From Alphaproteobacteria bacterium (GTDB lineage Bacteria > Pseudomonadota > Alphaproteobacteria > SP197), in assembly GCA_022822575.1 (NCBI GenBank), contig JAJEBJ010000386.1, positions 1-15,610 on the forward strand: 15,610 bases of DNA, read 5' to 3'. Shown here piece after piece: positions 1 through 5,669 of this stretch. The first letter of the stretch is position 1, and the number at the start of each line of letters is the position of its first letter. The notes beneath the pieces were generated by a model. It ran no database searches. It saw nothing but the letters and a program-made list of their open reading frames with translations, and had not been told where the DNA came from. The translations under genes were made by a program, and so were the position numbers.

Positions 1-607
1 CCAATGACAGGGCCATTGCGATCAACGCAGCCCCGAGAACGCTTGAACGGATGATCGGCAGAGTAATGGTCCGGAATGCATAAGCCCTGGACGCGCCCAG
101 ATCGCGCGCGCTGTCGAGTGCGGCAAAATCGAACCCGGCCATGCGGGCACTGACTATCAGAATGACAAAAGGCTGAGTAAAGACCAAATGCGCCAGGATC
201 ACCGTGTGAAGGGACAGACCAATTTTCAACCATGTCGTGAAATAGGACAAGAACACGATACCCAGCATGAGCGGCGGAACCATGATCGGTATCGTGAGAA
301 CCATCATGACCACGAGGGAGACATCTGACCGCATCCTTGCCAGGCCCATGGCCGTCATGGTGCCGACGACAGTCGAGATCAACCCCACTGATCCAGTGAC
401 GATCAGACTGTTTTCGAGGGCCCCCCAAAACTGATCTCGCGCCAGAAGAGCTTCGAACCAACGCAGGCTCAATCCGGTAATGGGAAAGCTCAGGAGTGCG
501 CCCTCGCTGAAACAGAACAGGAGGAGAATCATCAGCGGTGAGAGCATGAAGACAACAGCCAAGCCTGCAAAGCAGGACCAAACCGTCTTGTTGAGGCTCG
601 ATGTCAT
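1..607 (-). CDS. ABC transporter permease, PotC-like (3' end off the window)
   Basis: Inner-membrane permease of a spermidine/putrescine-type ABC importer; with its partner permease it forms the translocation pore. The start is the ATG at 607-605, which overlaps the stop of the upstream permease gene as ATGA. About 202 codons are visible, against roughly 260-270 for complete members of the family, so the C-terminus lies outside the window. Several hydrophobic membrane segments are clear: residues about 10-30, then around 'SLIVTGSVGLISTVVGT' and 'IMVPPLMLGIVFLSYF'. Near the window edge is the cytoplasmic EAA-type loop, with 'DSARDLGASRAYAFR' followed by 'ITLPII', which contacts the ATPase. It is the fourth gene of the operon read right to left. 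The family call is firm; the transported substrate is not determined by sequence. Confidence 0.93.
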   Translation of the reverse strand, partial: MTSSLNKTVWSCFAGLAVVFMLSPLMILLLFCFSEGALLSFPITGLSLRWFEALLARDQFWGALENSLIVTGSVGLISTVVGTMTAMGLARMRSDVSLVVMMVLTIPIMVPPLMLGIVFLSYFTTWLKIGLSLHTVILAHLVFTQPFVILIVSARMAGFDFAALDSARDLGASRAYAFRTITLPIIRSSVLGAALIAMALSL

Positions 608-1449
608 TTCGGTCGCGTCAACCGGTAGATGCAAAGCGCCGTCAGAGCGATGACCAGAAGACAACAGAGGACGACAGTGAACGACATGGCAGAACCGAGA
701 GGCGCATTCAGGCGATGTCCGAACTGGCTCTGAATGAAGAGACCGATCATGGAAGTGTGCGGCCCGCCTACAAGGAGCGGTGTTACGTAATCTCCAGCGG
801 CAAACAGGAAGGTCAGGCTGAAGGAAGAAATCAGGCCGATCCGTGTTTGCGGCAGGATTATGTCGAAGAATACCCGACCCGGGCCAGCGCCAAGATCCCT
901 GGCCGCTTGCAAGGGTGTGTCGGCCACGCCGCGCAGCGAGCCGTAGATCGGTAGAATCGCCAATGGAAGGGTGTAGTGGGTCAGCGTGATTACGACCGCG
1001 ACGGGACTGAACAGGAAGGCGGTGATCGGCTCGTCGATCAGTCCAAGGATCAGAAGCGCCGAATTGAGAATCCCGCTGGAACCCAGAATGGTCTTCCACA
1101 TGTAAATCTTGGTGAGGTAGCCGCCGAACAACGTGATGATGGCGATGAAGACGAAGACAAGGCCGAAGCGCCCCGTCTTGAAACGGCAGAAGTAGGCGTA
1201 GGCAAAGGCGACCGCAGTCGTGATCACCGCAATGGTCAGTGCGATGGCGAAGGTATAGATCAGCGACTGAGGATACTCTGTCAGTACGGTCGCGTACTGG
1301 TCCAGCGTGGTATCGGACCGCAACCGGTAGGCCCTTACCCGCCAGAAACTGATGACAAAGAAATAGCCAGCAGGGAGCAGGAACAGAATGAAGAAAATCA
1401 TGCCCGACGGGGCGAGCAGCAAGGTCTGAAGGCTGAAGGCGCGCCTCAT
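604..1449 (-). CDS. ABC transporter permease, PotB-like
   Basis: Second integral-membrane subunit of the importer, 281 residues, a normal length for PotB-type permeases. The ATG at 1449 is chosen because it overlaps the stop of the ATPase gene as ATGA; an in-frame start 11 codons upstream (1482) would extend further into that gene. An N-terminal membrane segment ('MIFFILFLLPAGYFFVISFW') and several later ones ('FAIALTIAVITTAVAFAYAY', 'FVFIAIITLFGGYL') are visible. The EAA loop reads 'QAARDLGAGPGRVFFDIILP' at about residues 193-212. The 3' end overlaps the next permease start by 4 nt, so the two subunits are probably translationally coupled and made in equal amounts. Confidence 0.94.
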   Translation of the reverse strand: MRRAFSLQTLLLAPSGMIFFILFLLPAGYFFVISFWRVRAYRLRSDTTLDQYATVLTEYPQSLIYTFAIALTIAVITTAVAFAYAYFCRFKTGRFGLVFVFIAIITLFGGYLTKIYMWKTILGSSGILNSALLILGLIDEPITAFLFSPVAVVITLTHYTLPLAILPIYGSLRGVADTPLQAARDLGAGPGRVFFDIILPQTRIGLISSFSLTFLFAAGDYVTPLLVGGPHTSMIGLFIQSQFGHRLNAPLGSAMSFTVVLCCLLVIALTALCIYRLTRPK

Positions 1450-2546
1450 TGGTCCGAGAGCACGCGCTGATCGTGAAGACACCAGGCCACTGCGACATCG
1501 TCGCCGATTGAAAGCCGGTTTCGCATCTCCATGTCGCTGCTGATGACGGTCAAGGGACTGTCCCCCTCAACGGCGATACTGTACTTCACATGAGGTCCGA
1601 GAAAGACGACGTCCAGCAATCTTCCTGACAGGATTGCATGGACTTCCGCAAAGGCCGGATCATCACGGGTTGCGGCAATCCTCATTTTCTCTGGACGGAC
1701 GACACATACGACCAACTCATCCTGTCCCTCGTTCTCGAAGACGACCCCGGCGTTGAGTGTCACAAGACCACCGGCGCGTCGTCCTGCCATGACATTGGCC
1801 TCGCCGATGAAGGTCGAAACAAAGCGTGTGTTGGGTGCGCTGTAGATTTCTTCCGGGCGCCCGTCCTGAACGATCCGTCCCCCCTCCATCACACAGATTC
1901 GTGTAGCCAGACCCATGGCCTCTTCCTGGTCATGGGTGACGAACACAAATGTTCCGCCGGTTGAGGAATGGATGCGACGAAGTTCATCCTGCATGGCCTT
2001 CCGAAGCTTGAGATCGAGTGCTGCAAGCGGCTCGTCAAGCAGGAGAGCATCCGGCCGCATGATCAAGGCCCTGGCCAACGCCACGCGTTGCTGCTGGCCG
2101 CCGGAAAGCTGTGAGACCTTCCGGTCGTCGAAACCCTCCAGATGAACCAGGTCCATTGCCGCCCTGACGCGCTCCCGGACTTCATTCTGGGGGGTCCTGG
2201 AAACCCGCAGGCCGTAGGCGATGTTCTGCGCGACCGTCATGTGTGGAAACAGACCGTAGCCCTGGAAGACCATGTTGGTCGGTCGGCGTTCAGGGCCCAG
2301 CTGGGTCACATCGCTGCCGCCGATATGGATGGTCCCGGCTGTTGGCCTCAGGAAGCCACCGATCATCAGCAGGAGCGTCGTCTTTCCGCAGCCCGATGGT
2401 CCGAGGATTGCAAGAAACTCACCTTGCGCAATCGTCAAGTCCAGAGGATGGACCGCCGTAGTGTTGCCGAACGACTTGGTGATGCCCTGAAGATTGACCA
2501 ACACCGCCTGTTCGTTCACGGCCAGGTTCCTACGTTGTCGGCCCAT
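1446..2546 (-). CDS. ABC transporter ATP-binding protein, PotA-like
   Basis: Cytoplasmic ATPase that drives the importer; 366 residues from the ATG at 2546. Motifs appear in order: Walker A 'GPSGCGKTT' (about 49-57), the Q-loop region 'NMVFQGYGLFPHMTV', signature 'LSGGQQQRVALARAL', Walker B 'LLLDEPLAALD' and the H-loop 'FVFVTHDQEEAMGLA'. The remaining ~120 residues match the extra C-terminal TOBE-type domain of the CUT1/polyamine ATPase group. The start is uncertain. A GTG at 2519-2517, nine codons in, is preceded by AGGAA at a 7-nt spacing, a better ribosome site than the one before the ATG; starting there would give 357 residues. It lies 73 nt downstream of the binding-protein gene, with a stem-loop between them. 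Confidence 0.96.
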   Translation of the reverse strand: MGRQRRNLAVNEQAVLVNLQGITKSFGNTTAVHPLDLTIAQGEFLAILGPSGCGKTTLLLMIGGFLRPTAGTIHIGGSDVTQLGPERRPTNMVFQGYGLFPHMTVAQNIAYGLRVSRTPQNEVRERVRAAMDLVHLEGFDDRKVSQLSGGQQQRVALARALIMRPDALLLDEPLAALDLKLRKAMQDELRRIHSSTGGTFVFVTHDQEEAMGLATRICVMEGGRIVQDGRPEEIYSAPNTRFVSTFIGEANVMAGRRAGGLVTLNAGVVFENEGQDELVVCVVRPEKMRIAATRDDPAFAEVHAILSGRLLDVVFLGPHVKYSIAVEGDSPLTVISSDMEMRNRLSIGDDVAVAWCLHDQRVLSDQ

Positions 2547-2571
2547 GCTTCGAGGCCATGACGCTGTGCCT

Positions 2572-2611
2572 GGCTGGCGGGCGCTCGCTTCAAGCTACGG
2601 ACCCGCCAGCC
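2572..2611 (-). promoter_or_regulatory. Intercistronic stem-loop between binding-protein and ATPase genes
   Basis: GGCTGGCGGG at 2572-2581 and CCCGCCAGCC at 2602-2611 form a perfect 10-bp GC-rich inverted repeat around a 20-nt loop, 8 nt after the binding-protein stop codon. No T-run follows it on the minus strand, so it is unlikely to be a complete terminator. In binding-protein-dependent transport operons such hairpins often protect the upstream message from 3' exonucleases or reduce readthrough, giving excess binding protein. That role here is inference. Confidence 0.6.
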
Positions 2612-2619
2612 TCTCTTTG

Positions 2620-3801
2620 TTACGCCTTCAGGAATCTCTCCCATGCATTCAGCACATCGTCAAAGGTGACGAAGTCGTCCATCTCGTCGAGTGGCCAAAG
2701 CGGGATTGGACCGCCACTGCTCTCGAAATAGCCAGCGATGTCATCATAGGGATACATGTTGCGTGCCCGATCATCCAGAAGCGGCACCGCATCCATCACT
2801 GTAGCGCCGGTCGTATTCACATTGGCAACGTGTGCCTGGGCTGGTCCTGTGAGACCGTTGTTGAGCAGTGTGTAAGCCTCATCCATATGGGGCGCATCCC
2901 GGATAATGGCGAGACAATCGACCAGGGTCCATGTACCTTCCTTGGGAATCACCCAATCGAGTTCGGCTCCCTTTTCGGCAGCCCAGGCGGCTACCGGTTC
3001 CCAGGCCTGAGCCATGACAACTTCACCGCTGGCGAAGAGGTCCGCCAGTTCGCCATAGCCCGATGCTATCGTCCTGGCGTGCTCGGTCTTGATCTTGATG
3101 ATAAGGTCAATTGCGGCATCAAGCTGATCCTGAGTGATTCGCGTGGGTTTCTGAGTGTTGGCCGCCGTCATTGTGAAGGGAATCATCACACTTATGACGT
3201 CATTGACCAGCGCCACCTTGCCCTTGTACTCCGGCTTCAGGATATCCAGCCACGACGTCGGTTTCTCGGTCACGACTTCCGGGTTGTACATCAATGGAAT
3301 CGAGCCCCATGTATAGGGTAATGCATACTGAACACCGTCCACGTTCGGCCCGTGCATCGTCTTGAAGAAGTCGAAGAGATTCGCGAAGTTCGGGATACGA
3401 TCGATGTCAAGCGGCTCCAGAATGCCGATCTCCGCCATCACCGGCGTGTAGCCATGATCCGGTGTCGCGATATCCATGTTGCCCATACCACCGCCCGTTG
3501 CGGTCGCGATGATCTGGTTGTTGTCGTTCATGTATGTCGGGTTGATGGACAAATCGTGCTGTTCCAGGAGGCCGCCGTAAGCCAGACCTTCTTCGTATCC
3601 CTGCCAACCCATGAAGTTGACTTCAGTGGCCGCCCGGGCTGGCGTGATGCCCGAGAAAATCGAGGCAGTCGCAGCTCCCATCATGCCACCGGCGAACTGC
3701 CGGCGGGAAATGTGCGGGCTGACGCCCGGCACATGCACCAGGCCGTGTTCGTCCACACGGACGATTCCGGCTTTTTTGAGTTTGTCAAATAGGTGTTCCA
3801 T
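2620..3801 (-). CDS. Periplasmic substrate-binding protein, PotD/PotF-like, with probable Tat signal
   Basis: Extracytoplasmic binding protein of the ABC importer, 393 residues. The ATG at 3801 is chosen because GGAG lies 7 nt upstream; the open frame continues 40 codons further but that stretch does not look like this family. Residues 32-36 read S-R-R-Q-F, followed by a hydrophobic run and 'PARAA' at 54-58, a twin-arginine-type signal with probable cleavage near residue 57. About 31 residues precede the twin arginine, unusually many. The mature part resembles polyamine-type binding proteins, e.g. 'LPYTWGSIPLMYNPEVV' and 'SWLDILKPEYKGKVAL'. It is the first certain gene of the operon, ahead of the ATPase and both permeases. 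The ligand could be a polyamine, an opine or a betaine-like compound; the sequence alone does not decide. Confidence 0.92.
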   Translation of the reverse strand: MEHLFDKLKKAGIVRVDEHGLVHVPGVSPHISRRQFAGGMMGAATASIFSGITPARAATEVNFMGWQGYEEGLAYGGLLEQHDLSINPTYMNDNNQIIATATGGGMGNMDIATPDHGYTPVMAEIGILEPLDIDRIPNFANLFDFFKTMHGPNVDGVQYALPYTWGSIPLMYNPEVVTEKPTSWLDILKPEYKGKVALVNDVISVMIPFTMTAANTQKPTRITQDQLDAAIDLIIKIKTEHARTIASGYGELADLFASGEVVMAQAWEPVAAWAAEKGAELDWVIPKEGTWTLVDCLAIIRDAPHMDEAYTLLNNGLTGPAQAHVANVNTTGATVMDAVPLLDDRARNMYPYDDIAGYFESSGGPIPLWPLDEMDDFVTFDDVLNAWERFLKA

Positions 3802-3880
3802 CTTGGGTCTCCATGTATGACGGTTTCGAATTCTCCTGCATTTTGCATCCGGATCTACGTTCTCTTCGGGGCCCAAGGCG

Positions 3881-4204
3881 TCACGTCGAGGGTTTCCCCA
3901 AGAAACTGCCGCCAATAGCATTTTGGCGCAAAGTCCATGCGCATCTTCGCTCGTCAGATGTCGAAGATGGTGGCGCGAGGATTACGACGATGGCGGTCCG
4001 GTTGTCGCAACTTAGGTTTTCCCCGCAAAACCGCTCGACGAAAGGAAGTGACTTTCCTGGCGCGAAGGCGCCTTGAATGCCATGGCAAATGCAGTCGTAC
4101 GCCGGGTCTTCGTAATCAGGAGCCAGACAAAGAACTTCGGCAACGTCCGATCCTTCGACATAATGCCAACGCCTGGGATCCTCCTTGGCCCTTGCGTTGC
4201 CCAT
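3881..4204 (-). CDS. Possible small gene, unknown function (107 aa)
   Basis: A minus-strand frame with an ATG at 4204 preceded by GGAGG at a 5-nt spacing, one of the better ribosome sites in the window. The product would be 107 residues, acidic in its first half ('VEGSDVAEVLCLAPDYEDPA') with five cysteines, and no domain or membrane segment I recognise. It ends 80 nt before the binding-protein start on the same strand, so it could be the first gene of the transport operon or a leader. Third-position G/C is only moderately raised, so coding status is uncertain. It may also be a remnant of a longer gene, since the frame stays open upstream to 4405. Confidence 0.35.
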   Translation of the reverse strand: MGNARAKEDPRRWHYVEGSDVAEVLCLAPDYEDPAYDCICHGIQGAFAPGKSLPFVERFCGENLSCDNRTAIVVILAPPSSTSDERRCAWTLRQNAIGGSFLGKPST

Positions 4205-4659
4205 ATCTGCCTCCATACCGGAAGCATATGTGTCGGTGGTGCGCAGCACAATGACCCGAATGTCACCTGACCGTGAGAATGCCTGACCAGTCCACTCTGT
4301 CACCTGTTTGCTGACACTGCAAGCATCTGTCGGCGGACAGTCCGGACTGGACAGGGCACCAAAGGCCATTCGAAGCACCCCGGCCGCACAGCTTCCTGAG
4401 AGCATGATGGAATTTCAGAATCCGGCCTGTCAATGTCGACCGAAAATCTCTCACTGTGGCTCGGCAGAGCTGCAGGTAAGTCGCCCGCCGCAGCTGATTG
4501 TGTCGTTGTCGGCGATCACGCCGAGACCCTCTTGCGGCTGCAGCAGGAGCGAAGTCGCATGGTTGACTCGGTGGCACGATGTGCCGACGCGATCGAGACT
4601 GCGCCCTTCGATCCTCTCCGGTATCGTGTGCGTTGCTTCGCTCGTTGTCGTGTGTATGT
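4205..4659. other. Gap upstream of hicAB with no convincing gene
   Basis: Several short open frames exist on both strands, but none has a recognisable domain or a convincing start. A 9-nt direct repeat TGTCACCTG occurs at 4261-4269 and 4298-4306. A 12-bp palindrome CAGTCCGGACTG lies at 4338-4349. Promoters for the divergent transport operon (minus) and hicAB (plus) should lie in or near this stretch, but I could not assign -35/-10 boxes with confidence. Confidence 0.4.
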
Positions 4660-4680
4660 AGTTGCGCATGTTACGCAACT
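4660..4680. promoter_or_regulatory. Inverted repeat over the hicA start codon, candidate HicB operator
   Basis: AGTTGCG (4660-4666) and CGCAACT (4674-4680) are perfect 7-bp arms separated by 7 nt that contain the hicA ATG (4668-4670). The downstream HicB has a C-terminal ribbon-helix-helix region, a fold that binds short inverted repeats, and hicAB operons are known to be autorepressed. The position would let HicB block transcription, or let an RNA hairpin hide the start codon. The role is inferred. Confidence 0.45.
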
Positions 4681-4850
4681 GTCGAGACATCGTCAGACGT
4701 CTCAAGGCCGAGCGGTTCGAATTGGTGAGTGTCAAGGGATCGCACCACAAATTCAGAAAGGGCACGATCACCATGGTCGTACCACATCCGAAGAAGGACT
4801 TGCCCTTCGGCACCGCCCGGAGCATCGCCAGGCGGGTGGGCTGGAACTGA
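4668..4850 (+). CDS. hicA: HicA-family toxin (mRNA interferase)
   Basis: Small toxin of the type II HicAB module. HicA proteins use a dsRBD-like fold and one catalytic histidine to cleave mRNA, arresting growth when the antitoxin is lost. From the ATG at 4668 the product has 60 residues, normal for HicA. The family core is plain: 'VSVKGSHHKFRKG' (about 20-32; the catalytic His lies in GSHH, residues 26-27) and 'VVPHPKKDLPFGTARSI' later. A TTG at 4662 would add two residues. No strong ribosome site precedes either start, and the ATG sits inside a 21-bp inverted repeat. hicB follows after 10 nt, in the usual toxin-first order. The protein appears intact. Confidence 0.93.
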   Translation: MLRNCRDIVRRLKAERFELVSVKGSHHKFRKGTITMVVPHPKKDLPFGTARSIARRVGWN

Positions 4851-4860
4851 GGAGGCAGCC

Positions 4861-5250
4861 ATGCATTACGTCGCGGTGATCGACAAGGATCCTGGAAGTG
4901 CCTACGGGATCCAGTTTCCGGAGGTGCCTGGATGTTTTTCGGCCGCCGACAGCTTCGATGACATTGTTCCCAACGCGGTCGAGGCGTTGAGCCTGTTCTT
5001 CGAGGACTGTGAGCCGGTGCCACCGCTCGGCATTGAAGCGGTGCGCGAGCAGGTTGCCGGCAGCATCGCGGAAGGCTCGGTGTTGATGATGATTCCCTAT
5101 GTGAGGGATCGGAAGCGTGCCGTGCGGGTGAACTTGAGCCTGGAGAAGGGTTTCCTTGATACCCTCGACGAGGCGGCGCGCAGGCGTGGCATGACACGCT
5201 CCGCATTCGTTCAGAAGGCAGCCACGCGGGAGATTCTCGACCCTGCCTGA
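4861..5250 (+). CDS. hicB: HicB-family antitoxin with C-terminal ribbon-helix-helix domain
   Basis: Antitoxin and probable autorepressor of the HicAB module, 129 residues. The ATG at 4861 follows GGAGG (4851-4855), immediately after the hicA stop. The N-terminal half is the HicB partially degraded RNase H-like fold: 'MHYVAVIDKD', 'YGIQFPEVPGCFSAAD', and 'NAVEALSLFFED'. After a linker with 'EGSVLMMIPYV', the C-terminal part beginning near residue 83 ('RAVRVNLSLEKGFLDTLDEA') followed by 'RRRGMTRSAFVQKAA' is a ribbon-helix-helix DNA-binding region. HicB neutralises HicA by direct contact. The gene seems intact and the pair is probably functional. Confidence 0.94.
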   Translation: MHYVAVIDKDPGSAYGIQFPEVPGCFSAADSFDDIVPNAVEALSLFFEDCEPVPPLGIEAVREQVAGSIAEGSVLMMIPYVRDRKRAVRVNLSLEKGFLDTLDEAARRRGMTRSAFVQKAATREILDPA

Positions 5251-5291
5251 ATGATCCGGCACTCAATCTCGAAATCGGGCAGAACAAACGC

Positions 5292-5669
5292 TCATCGGTG
5301 AGGCTTTCGCAACCTGCGGAACGTCTGTCGGCGTGTTCGATCAAGGGACAGGCCATCGGAGTCAAGCGCATCGCTTTCAAGGTCATCCCGCGCCGTGATG
5401 TCATCGAAACGGCACACCATCCCTCGCCCCTCGCAAGGCGGTCTCCGATCACCATAGCTCAGGACTGTTCGTACCCGATCACTATCCCATTCTGCGTGTG
5501 CATCACGGGATTCCACGCGCGGCTTGAGGCTCTGGCAACGCTCCATCATCGAGTTGCCGGCACCACGGTTGACCTGTTGTGCAACGATGGCAACGTTCTG
5601 TTCGATCGCCGGCATGCACGGGCTCGCGGAGGACAGCAGGTCTTGGGGGTGGCTTGACGCAGACGACAT
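5292..5669 (-). CDS. Small gene or gene remnant carrying a shared acidic C-terminal motif
   Basis: A 125-codon minus-strand frame convergent with hicB (42 nt beyond its stop). Its C-terminal part (codons from 5414 to 5328) encodes a 29-residue block, CR.DDITA.D then ESD.LD.DGLS.DR.RR, that recurs in the small gene at 11390-11608. In 29 positions 21 are identical, and the DNA changes fall mostly at the wobble base of this minus-strand frame, which supports coding on this strand. The first ~85 residues do not resemble the other copy, so this may be a fragment fused to unrelated sequence. The start is uncertain: ATG 5669 and ATG 5615 are options, and the first overlaps the 5' end of the helicase gene divergently. 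Function unknown. Confidence 0.4.
   Translation of the reverse strand: MSSASSHPQDLLSSASPCMPAIEQNVAIVAQQVNRGAGNSMMERCQSLKPRVESRDAHAEWDSDRVRTVLSYGDRRPPCEGRGMVCRFDDITARDDLESDALDSDGLSLDRTRRQTFRRLRKPHR
5328..5414 (-). repeat. 87-bp repeat, copy 1 (with 11393-11479)
   Basis: Aligned by eye without gaps to 11393-11479, 69 of 87 positions match (about 79%). The similarity stops sharply on the right after the shared ACGGCA. On the left, copy 2 has a TAG stop where this copy has CAG. It encodes the shared 29-residue acidic motif on the minus strand. Confidence 0.8.

Noticed and set aside
3407..3607. Alternative small minus-strand frame inside the binding-protein gene
   Set aside because: Out of frame with an intact, well-supported gene on the same strand.
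4015..4032. GGTTTT-CCCCGC-AAAACC hairpin
   Set aside because: The stem is short and mostly A/T, lacks a T-run, and lies inside the possible small gene at 3881-4204; not a credible terminator.
4338..4349. 12-bp palindrome CAGTCCGGACTG
   Set aside because: Perfect 12-bp palindromes are expected several times by chance in a window this size, and it has no special position relative to a start codon.
4451..5455. A 334-codon open frame on the minus strand
   Set aside because: It runs antisense through intact hicA and hicB, is dominated by Ser, Arg and Pro, and has no domain; a shadow of GC-rich coding sequence.
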